A DNA stretch of 54,834 nucleotides, taken from contig PMZJ01000015.1 of assembly GCA_003170415.1 (NCBI GenBank), forward strand, positions 1 through 54,834, written 5' to 3'. The position numbers were made by a program, and so were the translations under genes. Shown here one piece after another: positions 7,695 to 16,354 of the stretch. The stretch's first letter is position 1. Each line of letters begins with the position of its first letter. Source of the DNA: Phycisphaerales bacterium (GTDB taxonomy: Bacteria > Planctomycetota > Phycisphaerae > Sedimentisphaerales > Anaerobacaceae). Below the pieces are notes generated by a model, which saw nothing but the letters and a program-made list of their open reading frames with translations, made no database searches and had not been told where the DNA came from.

Positions 7695-8459
7695 TTAGGC
7701 GCCCTTCGAATCGACAACTGCCCCGAAATGTCTTGTGCGTTTGGCATAAGCCAGTATCGCTTTTTCGAGGTCGGCCTGTCCAAAATCAGGCCAAAGCGTT
7801 TTAGTAACATAAAATTCGCTGTAAGAAATCTGCCAGAGCAGGAAATTGCTGACCCGCAGTTCATTTGCGGTTCTTATGAGCAGGTCGGGGTCGGGTATGC
7901 CAGCGGTGTAGAGATGCTTGCTTATGCACTGCTCGTCAATTTCATCGAGGCCAATCTCGCCTGCCTTGTGCCTGCGAGCAATTTCTTTTGTGGCGTCTAT
8001 TATTTCCGCCCGGCCTCCGTAATTGAGGGCAAGGGCAAAGACCATCCCGGTATTTTTAGAAGTCATCTCGATGGTTTTAAGAAGTTCGGTCTTGACGACA
8101 TCAGGCAGAGGGCATATCCGGCCAAGGTGAACAAGCTTGACGTTGTCATCCATCAGTTTTGGACGCATTTTGACAAGATACTCGGCGTAGAGATTCATCA
8201 GAGCATTGACCTCTTCCATCGGCCTTTTCCAGTTCTCTATACTGAAGGAATACAGAGTCAGGGCCTCGATCCCGAACTCGACGCAAAGGTGGGAAATTTT
8301 TTCGGCGGTTACGGCGCCCTGGTGGTGGCCTTCAGGGCGAAGCTGGCCTCTTTTTTTCGCCCATCGGCCGTTGCCGTCCATTATTATGGCGATATGATGC
8401 GGCATTTCTTCGGGTTTTATACCCAGCCGAGAGGCGGTTTGTGTAAGTTTATTTTTCAT
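7695..8459 (-). CDS. uppS: Isoprenyl transferase (undecaprenyl diphosphate synthase, UppS)
   Basis: A cis-prenyltransferase that condenses isopentenyl diphosphates onto farnesyl diphosphate to form the C55 lipid carrier for peptidoglycan and surface glycans. It shows IAIIMDGNGRWAKKRG near the N-terminus (catalytic Asp), GHHQGA, LTLYSFSIENWKRP, LNYGGRAEI and SNFLLWQISYSEFY. The motif usually read as RTSGE before SNFLLWQ is RTANE here, keeping the Glu. The start is uncertain: ATG at 8459 gives 254 residues, the normal length, but has no good ribosome binding site, while a TTG at 8480 lies 3 bases after purA. It sits between purA and cdsA in a tight operon and supplies the substrate of UppP encoded at 11387. 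Confidence 0.92.
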   Translation of the reverse strand: MKNKLTQTASRLGIKPEEMPHHIAIIMDGNGRWAKKRGQLRPEGHHQGAVTAEKISHLCVEFGIEALTLYSFSIENWKRPMEEVNALMNLYAEYLVKMRPKLMDDNVKLVHLGRICPLPDVVKTELLKTIEMTSKNTGMVFALALNYGGRAEIIDATKEIARRHKAGEIGLDEIDEQCISKHLYTAGIPDPDLLIRTANELRVSNFLLWQISYSEFYVTKTLWPDFGQADLEKAILAYAKRTRHFGAVVDSKGA

Positions 8460-8482
8460 CGATTTGATAATCGACAGCAATC

Positions 8483-9760
8483 CTATCGTCTAAAAATCGT
8501 CTGCTTTCGATTCGGCCCCACGCCTATCATCGTAACGGGCCTCTTTATGCTCTTCTCTATGAAACTCACATAGTTTTGAGCATTCAAGGGCAACTGGCCA
8601 AAATCGGTTAGCTGTGTGATGTCTTCTTTCCAGCCGGGAAGGGTCTGGTAAACGCATTTGACTTTTTCCAGCTTATCGATATTGGCGGGGAAAAACGTGG
8701 TCTGCTTACCGTCGATTTCGTAGCCGACGCAGACCTTCAATTCATCGAGGCCGGTAAGGGTATCGAGGTGCATCATCGCCACCGAGTCGATTCCTCCTAT
8801 TGTTACCGAATATGAAACAACGACGGCGTCAAACCAGCCGCATCTCCTGGGCCTGCCGGTTGTAGTGCCGTACTCGTGCCCTTTGTCGCGAATGTACTGT
8901 CCGATTTCGTTATCCAGTTCCGAAGGGAATGGCCCTGCACCGACTCTTGTCGTATATGCCTTGGAGACACCGACAAACTCATCGACCATTTTCGCGGGCA
9001 CACCCGAACCGGAGGGCATACCGAGCGCGCTTACATTTGCGCTGGTTACGAAAGGAAACGTGCCGTGGTCGATATCGAGCATACTGCCCTGCGCGCCCTC
9101 GAAAAGAATCGATTTGCCTTCGGCAATAGCGCCGTGCACATATTCAGTCGTATCTATGGTAAATGGCAGAAGTTTTTTTGCGTAGGATTTACATTTTTCG
9201 ATTATCGCCCCGGCATCCATCGGCTCGGCTTTATACAAGGCCGAAAACAATTTGTTTTTGTAATCCACAATCGTTCGCAGTTTCGTCTCAAGTGTTGCGA
9301 GGTCGCGCAGGTCGCCCATTCGCACGGCGCAACTTCTGCCCATCTTGTCGGCGTTGCAGGGGCCGATGCCGCGAATAGTCGTGCCTATTTTCTTCTTGCC
9401 GAGCGCCTCCTCGCGCAACTGGTCTTCTTTCTTGTGATAATCCAGCACCAAATGGGCGTTTTCACTGATAAAGAGACGTTTGTCTAATTTGATGCCTTTT
9501 AGGGCGAGGGAATCGATTTCACCAAGCAGCGTTTCGGGGTCAACGACGACCGCGTTTGTTATTACGCACATTGTTTTGGGCCTGACCGCGCCGCTGGGCA
9601 AAAGGTGCAGCGCGAATTTGTCGTTGCCCACCACAACGGTATGTCCGGCGTTTGCGCCCCCGTTATAACGAACGACAACGTCGCTGTCTTCGGCGAGAAT
9701 ATCTACGACCTTACCCTTGCCTTCATCGCCCCACTGCAATCCTATAACGCAACGATTCAC
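8483..9760 (-). CDS. purA: Adenylosuccinate synthetase (PurA)
   Basis: Joins IMP and aspartate with GTP to form adenylosuccinate, the first step from IMP to AMP. About 425 residues, normal for the enzyme. Motifs include the N-terminal GLQWGDEGKGK P-loop with catalytic Asp, NGGANAGHTVVVG (catalytic His), GTTIRGIGPCNADK, GAQGSMLDIDHGTFPFVTSAN, TRVGAGPFPSE and TTGRPRRCGWFD. The start was set at GTG 9760 because AAGAGG lies six bases upstream; TTG at 9766 is the alternative. It heads the minus-strand run purA-uppS-cdsA-phoH-HD-ybeY-recO; spacing to uppS is minimal. The guaB and guaA genes for the other IMP branch are at 27-30 kb. Confidence 0.95.
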   Translation of the reverse strand: MNRCVIGLQWGDEGKGKVVDILAEDSDVVVRYNGGANAGHTVVVGNDKFALHLLPSGAVRPKTMCVITNAVVVDPETLLGEIDSLALKGIKLDKRLFISENAHLVLDYHKKEDQLREEALGKKKIGTTIRGIGPCNADKMGRSCAVRMGDLRDLATLETKLRTIVDYKNKLFSALYKAEPMDAGAIIEKCKSYAKKLLPFTIDTTEYVHGAIAEGKSILFEGAQGSMLDIDHGTFPFVTSANVSALGMPSGSGVPAKMVDEFVGVSKAYTTRVGAGPFPSELDNEIGQYIRDKGHEYGTTTGRPRRCGWFDAVVVSYSVTIGGIDSVAMMHLDTLTGLDELKVCVGYEIDGKQTTFFPANIDKLEKVKCVYQTLPGWKEDITQLTDFGQLPLNAQNYVSFIEKSIKRPVTMIGVGPNRKQTIFRR

Positions 9761-9798
9761 GCTCAACCTCTTAATTTATGTTTAATATAACCGGCAAG

Positions 9799-9819
9799 CC
9801 CCCAAGTTTATCCTGGGGG
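9799..9819. terminator. Hairpin between hypothetical gene and purA
   Basis: A six-base-pair GC stem (CCCCCA / TGGGGG) with a nine-base loop lies after the end of the minus-strand gene at 9859. T residues follow it only on the plus strand, so as a minus-strand terminator it would be weak; it may simply separate the upstream gene from purA. Confidence 0.35.
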
Positions 9820-9858
9820 TTTATGAAGAGCAAAGTTTAATCGCCAATAGGAAGGATT

Positions 9859-10323
9859 TCAACTTATTTTCGCGACGAGATGGTCCAGTATGGCTTTCAG
9901 GTTATCGTAGTCCCCGTCGCTGATTTTACGGTCGATTTCCTTGCCGTCAGGAGTTTTATAAGTAAAGGTGAAGTGCCCCTTCGCGTCGAAATCGGTCTTG
10001 TCGATTTTCTGGACTGAGTCGTAAGGGATGCTGATTTTGCCGTCGATTACAAGGGCGTTGTCTTCCGCGACAACTTTCTTATTGCGGATAACCAGCAAAT
10101 AGACGCCTAACAACATCGCCGCGCCCACAAGATAAGCCGGCGCTTTTTGATTAAATACCATTGTGCCGTCGGGCTTGCCGTCAGGGGAATGCTTTTCCTT
10201 GAACGACTCATTGAAGCGGCCATCATAAACGCAATAAGCAGCGAAACCAACCAGGACAGCCATATAAATCAGATAAGTTTTTATCTTGTACTTGCTTACG
10301 GGAGCTACGAGTGCCATAGCCAA
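9859..10323 (-). CDS. Two-TM membrane protein with PH-like cytoplasmic domain
   Basis: A 154-residue protein without an assigned family. Two hydrophobic helices (about residues 16-33 and 66-83) flank a short hydrophilic loop holding DGRFNESFKEKHSPDGKPDG. The C-terminal 70 residues alternate strands (NALVIDGKISIPYDSVQKID, HFTFTYKTPDGKEID) and end in a helix DNLKAILDHLV, a layout like the small PH-like domains found in bacterial membrane proteins. It was probably inherited with the local block: it lies just downstream of the 10337-11092 gene with 13 bases between them and the same orientation. Function unknown. Confidence 0.65.
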   Translation of the reverse strand: MAMALVAPVSKYKIKTYLIYMAVLVGFAAYCVYDGRFNESFKEKHSPDGKPDGTMVFNQKAPAYLVGAAMLLGVYLLVIRNKKVVAEDNALVIDGKISIPYDSVQKIDKTDFDAKGHFTFTYKTPDGKEIDRKISDGDYDNLKAILDHLVAKIS

Positions 10324-10336
10324 TCTCTTTCAATGT

Positions 10337-11092
10337 TTATGTCAGTCGTTTTTGCGCGATAACATTGATAAGCGGGTGAACAAGATTTGGGACAATTTTG
10401 TCCGCCATCAACTCATCAGCGAGCATACACTGCCGTTCAAACGACTCCAGCATATCGAATTTGCCGGAGGCGGCGCGATACTGGCGAACGGTAAAAGACA
10501 AGCTTATCGCCTCTTCGAGCGTCTGCGGCGACTTATCGGGGTCATAAATACTGGTTCGGGATTCTACGCTGATTCTCGCCTGGGTCCGGCAGTCCTCGGA
10601 CAGTGCCACTACTATCGAAGGCGAATGGTCGATTGCCTTCGTGAGCGGCAGGTCCAGCAGGCAATTAAACGCCGAGGAACCAAGCGCCTCGGCGATAATC
10701 TGGTCGTGATTGCCGACGCAGTAAAAATCCATAGCGTAGGTGATATCCAGGGAGTCCACGTCGAGGTGGCTTATCCCAAGCATATATGGTATCAGGCCGA
10801 GGACAAACTTGTCCTGGCTGTAAACCTCCTCGAAGTCCACCGGGTTGACGATGCCTGAGCCGACGCGGTCTGTTTCGAGGGCCACCCAGCGATACTGGCC
10901 GCTGTTGTGGTCCTCTTCGAGGCAATACTCGCTGTTTTCCCGCCGGGCAAAACAACCCATAGTGGGATATTGCTTTTGAATACGCTCAAAAAACGCGAGA
11001 ACGGTATCGCTCTGGAGAGGCAGGTCAAGCTCGGTGTTGACAAACATATCCAGGTAAAAGTCATCGCACAGGGAACTATAGCCGTTGGCCAT
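10337..11092 (-). CDS. Conserved hypothetical protein
   Basis: A soluble 251-residue protein I cannot assign. It is acidic in its first half (DDFYLDMFVNTELDLPLQ) and includes patterned segments FFERIQKQYPTMGCF, SGQYRWVALETDRVGSGIVNP and YAMDFYCVGNHDQIIAEAL. Two Cys occur in the N-terminal half but do not form a metal motif. There is no signal peptide or membrane helix. The ATG at 11092 was preferred over a GTG at 11104; neither has a strong ribosome binding site. The gene begins a short minus-strand pair with the two-TM protein at 9859 and is divergent from uppP across a 290-base gap in which only promoters are expected. Confidence 0.6.
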   Translation of the reverse strand: MANGYSSLCDDFYLDMFVNTELDLPLQSDTVLAFFERIQKQYPTMGCFARRENSEYCLEEDHNSGQYRWVALETDRVGSGIVNPVDFEEVYSQDKFVLGLIPYMLGISHLDVDSLDITYAMDFYCVGNHDQIIAEALGSSAFNCLLDLPLTKAIDHSPSIVVALSEDCRTQARISVESRTSIYDPDKSPQTLEEAISLSFTVRQYRAASGKFDMLESFERQCMLADELMADKIVPNLVHPLINVIAQKRLT

Positions 11093-11386
11093 AATCAAAG
11101 GCACTCTCTACATATACAACCCAAACACACTCGGTCGTATCCGCACACGGCGGATATCCCCAAATCCGAGTCCGCTGTCAATTATACGTTAAAAAGTGCG
11201 CTTTGCCAGATTTTTTTGAGCCGGATTTGCAACCGAATAACCCGGCAGGTACGGCAAATCTCAGAGCGGTCTTTCAATTTTACCGGCCACCGGCCTTTAT
11301 TGAGGCGCCAGCGTCGCCAAAAACGGCTGAAAATGCTTGTGTTTTAAGATGAATATGATAATTTGCGGCTTTGCGAAAGATAACTT

Positions 11387-12187
11387 ATGTTTGACAATAT
11401 TGTTAAATCAATCATACTTGGCATCGTGGAAGGAATAACGGAGTTCTTGCCCGTCTCCTCAACGGGGCACTTGATTTTAGTGAACCAGTGGATACGTTTC
11501 AGCGAACCATTCACCACAATGTTCGACATTGTAATTCAATTGGGCGCTATCCTTGCGGTAGTAGTTTATTTTTGGAAACGCCTTTGGCCTTTTGGCAAGG
11601 GGCAAGAACAAACTAAAGCCGCAACTGAAATCTGGTTTAAAACGATTTTAGGCGTTATACCGGCGATTATTCTGGGAGCATTGCTTGGCAAAAAAATCGA
11701 GGAAAACTTGTTTAATCCCTGGGTGGTAGCGACTGCTTTATTGCTCGGCGGCATCATTTTGATTTATATTGAAAAACATCACTCAAATCATCGCTTTATA
11801 TCTGTTCACGAGATACCAATTCAAACGGCTTTTTACATTGGTGTGATTCAATGTTTAGCGATGATTCCCGGCACTTCCCGTTCCGCCGCGACTATTATCG
11901 GCGCAATGCTGCTTGGCGCGTCCCGGCCGGCGGCGGTAGAATTTTCCTTCTTCCTGGCTATTCCAACAATGGTCGCGGCCTCCGGATACAGCTTACTCAA
12001 ACATGGGTCGTCAATGACCGCCGCCGAGTTTGTTATTTTGGCAGCGGGTTTTATAACCGCTTTTTTTACTGCTTTGATAGTAATTAAGCTTTTTGTGAAT
12101 TACATCCAGCACCGAGACCTTAAACCGTTCGGCTACTATCGCATCGTACTGGGAGCAATAATCTTTATTTTCTTCTTCCTGAGATAA
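11387..12187 (+). CDS. uppP: Undecaprenyl-diphosphatase (UppP/BacA)
   Basis: Dephosphorylates undecaprenyl diphosphate to recycle the cell-wall lipid carrier and can confer bacitracin tolerance; inner membrane. The 266-residue polytopic protein carries both family motifs: GIVEGITEFLPVSSTGH near the N-terminus (catalytic Glu, Ser and His) and PGTSRSAATI in the second half. Length is standard. It ends only two bases from the convergent pgpA gene, leaving no room for an intergenic terminator. The start has no strong Shine-Dalgarno sequence; an AT-rich stretch just upstream (around 11350) may hold its promoter. Confidence 0.94.
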   Translation: MFDNIVKSIILGIVEGITEFLPVSSTGHLILVNQWIRFSEPFTTMFDIVIQLGAILAVVVYFWKRLWPFGKGQEQTKAATEIWFKTILGVIPAIILGALLGKKIEENLFNPWVVATALLLGGIILIYIEKHHSNHRFISVHEIPIQTAFYIGVIQCLAMIPGTSRSAATIIGAMLLGASRPAAVEFSFFLAIPTMVAASGYSLLKHGSSMTAAEFVILAAGFITAFFTALIVIKLFVNYIQHRDLKPFGYYRIVLGAIIFIFFFLR

Positions 12188-12189
12188 CG

Positions 12190-12687
12190 CTATTTCAGTA
12201 TCCAGAACTTGGCCGCAATAATCAACGCAATTCCCGCGTACATCCCCGCCATCAAATCGTCGGCGAGAATCCCCCAGCCGGCGGGCAGTTCTTCCAGCCG
12301 ATACGATGGCCAGGGTTTGACCGTGTCAAACAAACGAAACAAAAAATAACCGAGCACGGCAATCGAAACAATCTGACCGCCCGACACATCAGCCATAATC
12401 AAGGGCATCGCCAGAAACGTCAACGCCTGTCCCGCAATCTCATCGGCCACCACCTCATTGGGGTCTTCATTGCCCGTCGCGGCAACCGCGACATGTGAAA
12501 ATTTCACACAGACAACCGAACCCGCCACTATAAGCGCAACCATCAGCGACGCCGCGAGCGCACCGGAACCGCCGAGATAATAAACAAGACCAAAGATAAT
12601 CGCGGACGGCAATGACCCCCACGAGCCGGGCGCCAGAGGCAGCCAGCCAAGTCCAAAACAGGATGTAAGTAATCTCTTAATAGCCAT
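12190..12687 (-). CDS. pgpA: Phosphatidylglycerophosphatase A (PgpA)
   Basis: Removes phosphate from phosphatidylglycerol phosphate to give phosphatidylglycerol, downstream of CdsA, in the inner membrane. The 165-residue protein starts with GLGWLPLAPGSWGS and carries the acidic motif DPNEVVADEIAGQ and a DTVKPWP segment, all typical of PgpA, with three to four hydrophobic helices and normal length. It is convergent with uppP, two bases apart. Upstream, a perfect inverted repeat separates it from the dGTPase-like gene on the same strand. Confidence 0.92.
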   Translation of the reverse strand: MAIKRLLTSCFGLGWLPLAPGSWGSLPSAIIFGLVYYLGGSGALAASLMVALIVAGSVVCVKFSHVAVAATGNEDPNEVVADEIAGQALTFLAMPLIMADVSGGQIVSIAVLGYFLFRLFDTVKPWPSYRLEELPAGWGILADDLMAGMYAGIALIIAAKFWILK

Positions 12688-12700
12688 CCATTATTGATGA

Positions 12701-12762
12701 TTGATTATTGATTATTTTTTCAATGCTCCTTCAATCATCAGTTATCAATAATCAATAATCAA
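12701..12762. repeat. Perfect 16-bp inverted repeat of ATTGATTA type
   Basis: Two 16-base arms (12701-12716 and 12747-12762) are exact reverse complements built from TTGATTATT units and enclose a 30-base loop. The element fills the space between pgpA and the dGTPase-like gene. It resembles the simple AATCAATAATCA-type intergenic repeats seen elsewhere in this window (ATAAATCA units at 49575-49605) and could act as a transcript end or folding element, but lacks a GC stem. Confidence 0.7.
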
Positions 12763-13857
12763 TTAAATTTCTTTTAATGTTTTCAGGCAGAAACGGTCCG
12801 TCATACCGGCTATATAATCACAGACAGCCCGCTGGAGGCCCTGTTTCTCAATAAAACGCTGGAAGTAGCCCGGCATAAGCTGAGGTTGATTGCAAAGATG
12901 CCCGAAAAGCCCGGTAAGCCACTGCTCGACTTGTTTGGCCGTAGAAAGCAGTAAAGGATGCTGGTAAAAATTCGTGAGAAGGAATTGTTCCAGCTCTTTT
13001 AACTGGGCGCTGCTTTTTTCGGACAGGATAATCAGGTTTTCCCGCCGGCTATATATGTCGTCGAGCGTTTTAATTTTCGCCTTACGGATTTCCAGGGCGC
13101 TTTGCTCGATGCACTCGCCGACAAGTATATCTATGATGGCCTTGGCCGTCCTCGTCCGGCGGACGATTCTATCCTCAATCCTGTCCACCTGCGCCCGCTC
13201 TTTGGCATCCCGAAATAATTTTATACCCCCTAATTGCTCCGCATCAATCATGTCGGCCCGCATACCATCCTCGAGGTCGTGCGAATTAAAGGCAATCATG
13301 TCCGCGACATTCGCTATTTGGCCTTCGAGCGAACAATTAAACTCAGGGAAATCGACGTCTTCGGGTTTATCGTATGGGCTGCTGTGTTTTGCCAGCCCCA
13401 GCCGGGTTTCATAAGTCAGGTTAAGTCCCGCAAAATCCGGATAAGGATGCTCAAGCAGGTCAACGACTCGCAGTGACTGCCTGTTGTGCTCGAAGCCGCC
13501 GAAAGCAGCCATCAATTTATTGAGGACACTTTCTCCGGTATGGCCGAAAGGCGAATGACCCAAATCGTGTGCCAGGCAAATCGCCTCGGTCAGTTGCTCG
13601 TTGAGACCAAGCGCCCTTGCGATGGTCCTGCCAATCTGGGCGACCTCGATTGTATGAGTAAGGCGAGTACGGTAGTGGTCATCAAGACCCGGCGTGAAGA
13701 CCTGCGTTTTGCCTTCGAGCCGGCGAAACGCGGCACAGTGAATTATCCTGTCACGGTCGCGGTCAAAATCCAGACGGTAGGGATGCGGCTCTTCGGCAAA
13801 CAGCCGGCCTTTGCCGGATTTCTCACTGACCGCGTAAGGGACAAGCTCTGAACGCAT
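12763..13857 (-). CDS. dgt: Deoxyguanosinetriphosphate triphosphohydrolase-like HD protein
   Basis: Member of the dGTPase family, which cleaves dNTPs to nucleoside and tripolyphosphate. The 364-residue length fits the shorter dGTPase-like subgroup. Visible family features are DRDRIIHCAAFRRLEGKTQV, RTRLTHTIEVAQIGRTIA (first metal His), ICLAHDLGHSPFGHTGE (the HD pair) and the later VADMIAFNSHDLEDGM with its metal-binding Asp. Substrate range cannot be read from sequence. Its start lies a few bases from a CACAGAG repeat that marks the edge of the AT-rich cassette at 13.9-16.4 kb, so its promoter must lie in or beyond that repeat. Confidence 0.88.
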   Translation of the reverse strand: MRSELVPYAVSEKSGKGRLFAEEPHPYRLDFDRDRDRIIHCAAFRRLEGKTQVFTPGLDDHYRTRLTHTIEVAQIGRTIARALGLNEQLTEAICLAHDLGHSPFGHTGESVLNKLMAAFGGFEHNRQSLRVVDLLEHPYPDFAGLNLTYETRLGLAKHSSPYDKPEDVDFPEFNCSLEGQIANVADMIAFNSHDLEDGMRADMIDAEQLGGIKLFRDAKERAQVDRIEDRIVRRTRTAKAIIDILVGECIEQSALEIRKAKIKTLDDIYSRRENLIILSEKSSAQLKELEQFLLTNFYQHPLLLSTAKQVEQWLTGLFGHLCNQPQLMPGYFQRFIEKQGLQRAVCDYIAGMTDRFCLKTLKEI

Positions 13858-13864
13858 AATTTTT

Positions 13865-13960
13865 CAGCCACAGAGAAACAAATGCTTTTTTTAGCCACAG
13901 AGGCCACAGAGAACACAGAGAACACAGAGAATTTTAACCGCGGATTTCACAGATTACACG
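13865..13960 (+). repeat. CACAGAG dispersed repeat, copy 1 (left flank of AT-rich cassette)
   Basis: Four to five near-tandem CACAGAG(A/G) units, preceded by TTTTTTTAGCCACAGAGG, are followed by CGCGGATTTCACAGATTACACG, another common intergenic motif. The reverse complement of the same pattern occurs at 16355-16408, so the three genes between them are bracketed by inverted copies. A third copy is at 40212-40260. Confidence 0.8.
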
Positions 13961-13988
13961 AATTTTTTTGCCACCGATAAATCGTCCT

Positions 13989-15029
13989 TCACTTAGACCA
14001 AATCGATTTAATTGCCTCAAGCCACCCCAAGAGATGAAGAATCGTAAGCACCGCTGCAAAAAAAGCAACAATAGCACCTATAATCCCTAATAGTTTCCTG
14101 ATGATGCCTTTCTTTTTCTCTCCTATTACCGTTTGTTCATAAACAGAAGCATTGGTTCCAATCTGTAGATTTTTTGCTTGTACATTTTCGATTCGTACAT
14201 TGATAGGTACATTTTGCTCTGTTTCTGCTTGCTTTTTCGACGGCAGAACCTCAACTATTTTCTTTAGCTTTCTAAATTCGTGAATAATAGGGTCTAAGTC
14301 TTCAGGCCGATTAGATTCGAGAGCTTCCCATAATGCAGTCGTATGCCCCAACACGTAAGAAGAATAAAATTCCACACTATATCTCAACGGAACTACTTCT
14401 ATATCAATTTTATTTATTAAAGGTTGGATGTTTTTTGCCCAATAATTGCCCCTGATGTTTTGATTATATGCCTCGACCCGTCTTTTTTTCTGATCAGTCT
14501 TTACGTTTATCTCTGACTCCGCAATTTGTTTAATTCTATGTTGGGTTTTTTCGTCTTCAGCCCCCATACTATCATTTAGACTATTTTTATCTTTGAAAAT
14601 TAGAATCTTGTAATCTGAGATAAACTTCGGCAAGATTTCATTCAAAAATCGCTGGAGTTCGCTTATGGATAGTTTTTGAAATCGCTGTTTCAATAAATCG
14701 ATTGCTACATCTCCGCCAAATAACATAGCTGCCACTTCGTCTTCTGTGCCGTTACATATCTCTTTGACTTGTCTTTCGTCGAGTGTGAATTTGTTATTGA
14801 AAGCCAACTTAAGAAGGTGACCGACTGGAAGATTACTATGATTATTTAAATCCTGTTCTATTGCTTCTTTAGCGTCTGGCTCTTCTATTTTAAGATTTAG
14901 AAAATTCTTCTTTTCCTCTTTTAATCGTTCGAGAAGCGAAACTATCTTGTCGTATGTTTTCGCTGTCTGCTTATCCATTATTTTCCGCAATACCTTCCGC
15001 TCCTCACAGCCAGCCGCAGTTCGATACAC
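13989..15029 (-). CDS. Hypothetical protein with C-terminal membrane anchor
   Basis: A 346-residue AT-rich gene product of unknown family. The N-terminal part is Lys/Glu-rich and helical (KIVSLLERLKEEKKNFLNLK), followed by mixed helices through residue 265. Around residues 276-300 is a short beta-type stretch, VRIENVQAKNLQIGTNASV, similar in style to the N-x-G strand repeats that precede membrane anchors in some signalling or defence proteins. Residues 308-340 form two hydrophobic helices ending in LGWLEAIKSIWSK. It therefore looks membrane-tethered with a large cytosolic domain. The GTG at 15029 lies two bases after the upstream gene; an ATG at 14978 is an equally plausible start. It is the distal gene of a two-gene minus-strand unit. 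Confidence 0.6.
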   Translation of the reverse strand: MYRTAAGCEERKVLRKIMDKQTAKTYDKIVSLLERLKEEKKNFLNLKIEEPDAKEAIEQDLNNHSNLPVGHLLKLAFNNKFTLDERQVKEICNGTEDEVAAMLFGGDVAIDLLKQRFQKLSISELQRFLNEILPKFISDYKILIFKDKNSLNDSMGAEDEKTQHRIKQIAESEINVKTDQKKRRVEAYNQNIRGNYWAKNIQPLINKIDIEVVPLRYSVEFYSSYVLGHTTALWEALESNRPEDLDPIIHEFRKLKKIVEVLPSKKQAETEQNVPINVRIENVQAKNLQIGTNASVYEQTVIGEKKKGIIRKLLGIIGAIVAFFAAVLTILHLLGWLEAIKSIWSK

Positions 15030-15031
15030 GT

Positions 15032-15496
15032 TTACATTTTTTTCTCATAACCAAGTTTGCTCATTAAAGCTGTCTGTATTACTCCTATTTGGGTTGTGGG
15101 TGTTAGAGACATTAGAACTAAAGTGATAACCGGCCAGAGAGCAGAGACGACTCCAAGAAGATACCTTCTGCTTACTATAAAATAGATCCCTATCCCAATG
15201 GACACAGGCCATTTTAGAATAATCACAAACGGGCCCAATCCAACTAACATGATACTCACAAATTTATAGCGTATGAAAATCCATCCCCATGTTAGAACTA
15301 CCAATGCTACCGTAACATACCACCAAGGAAACGTCAAAAACAGAAGAGGAGCTATCAACTGTCCAATAAATAAGGGCCATTCCCCCCATTCGCATGACCG
15401 CAACCAACACCATCTTAAGTTTTGTTCGTCGTTATAGAGGGACGGATCATGTACCACCCAATCCTTGACTTGTCGCCAGATTCCTTCGTTTGCCAT
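15032..15496 (-). CDS. Hypothetical polytopic membrane protein
   Basis: A 154-residue protein with about four hydrophobic helices (roughly LFIGQLIAPLLFLTFPWW, VTVALVVLTWGWIFI, VSIMLVGLGPFVIILKW, and LLGVVSALWPVITLVLM) after a short Trp-rich cytosolic N-terminus (NLRWCWLRSCEWGEWP). No family was recognised. The start was placed at ATG 15496 (MANEGIWRQ); an in-frame ATG at 15541 would add 15 residues but has poorer context. It shares low GC with its two neighbours in the repeat-flanked cassette, and is separated by two bases from the membrane-anchored gene downstream, suggesting that the two products work together. Confidence 0.6.
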   Translation of the reverse strand: MANEGIWRQVKDWVVHDPSLYNDEQNLRWCWLRSCEWGEWPLFIGQLIAPLLFLTFPWWYVTVALVVLTWGWIFIRYKFVSIMLVGLGPFVIILKWPVSIGIGIYFIVSRRYLLGVVSALWPVITLVLMSLTPTTQIGVIQTALMSKLGYEKKM

Positions 15497-15701
15497 CTGT
15501 TTAGACTTTCTTAAGGTCGGTCTGGGCAGAGACGACCACATTGGTTTTTACTGAAAAACTTTAATTTTTCCTATTTTCATAACGAGACAATTTACTACAA
15601 ATTGGGGTTTTATACAACCGTTGCTTACCTTTTTCCTTGATTTGTCAGCTAGAACTTGAGTAGAATGATGTCGATAAAGGCAAGATGGCGCAGGAATAAT
15701 A

Positions 15702-16274
15702 ATGTCCATTTTTCGTAAAAAACCTAAAAATCCTTTTGACGAGTTCAAAGGGAAACCTCTTGATGAAGTTCCCCCTGAGATTCGTTCTAAATCAACATGC
15801 CTTAAAATGATCTTTTGGGTAAAAGCTTGTCTTTTAGATATTTATGCTGATCATAAATTAGCATTGTCTCCTCGAGCCAAACTTGCTGTAGATATATTCT
15901 TTTTAGGAAGTATTGACTATCTATGCCAATGTCATAATTTAGACGATGAATGGTATGGAATCACAGCCGATGAAGTCTTCCGCACAATTAGTCCCCCCTT
16001 CTCAGAACTGGCTGGGGCCACTCTGATTATCAATTATAACAACTTCCGCGAACACGCTTTCTCATCCAAAATTCTTGATGATGGTTTTAATTTGTGCCAA
16101 AAATGGTTTTCCCGTGAAAATCCCCACGCCTCTATGGCACTTTGGCATTTCGTTAACGAGTGGAACGAAACTCCTGAACTCCCCAAAGGATTAGAAATGA
16201 AGGACTTATTTCGATATTTTTGGGATCACGGTGGATCTCAATTTATTAACAATGCGTCAGGCGATTCCGAATAA
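15702..16274 (+). CDS. Hypothetical protein, AT-rich cassette
   Basis: A soluble 190-residue protein with no recognised domain. It starts with a basic, Pro-rich N-terminus (FRKKPKNPFDEFKGKPLDEVPPEIR) followed by helices with YLCQCHNLDDEWYGITADEV and a WFSRENPHASMALWHFVNEW segment rich in aromatic residues. AGGA lies eight bases before the ATG at 15702. It is divergent from the two minus-strand membrane genes at 13989-15541, with about 205 bases of AT-rich DNA between them that probably carries both promoters. It ends about 80 bases before the right-hand CACAGAG repeat. Confidence 0.6.
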   Translation: MSIFRKKPKNPFDEFKGKPLDEVPPEIRSKSTCLKMIFWVKACLLDIYADHKLALSPRAKLAVDIFFLGSIDYLCQCHNLDDEWYGITADEVFRTISPPFSELAGATLIINYNNFREHAFSSKILDDGFNLCQKWFSRENPHASMALWHFVNEWNETPELPKGLEMKDLFRYFWDHGGSQFINNASGDSE

Positions 16275-16354
16275 TACTTTGGGTTGCACTTATTTTCACC
16301 TTGTTTCTTTTGATTTGTGTCTTCTTTGTGCTTTTTAGCGGCAATAATTAAAAA

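Noticed and set aside
12701..12762. Intrinsic terminator for the dGTPase-like gene
   Set aside because: Perfect inverted repeat but AT-only with a long loop and no GC stem or T-run; kept as a repeat.
13989..16274. Prophage or insertion sequence
   Set aside because: No transposase, integrase or phage structural motif; the flanking inverted repeats are generic dispersed repeats also found singly elsewhere.
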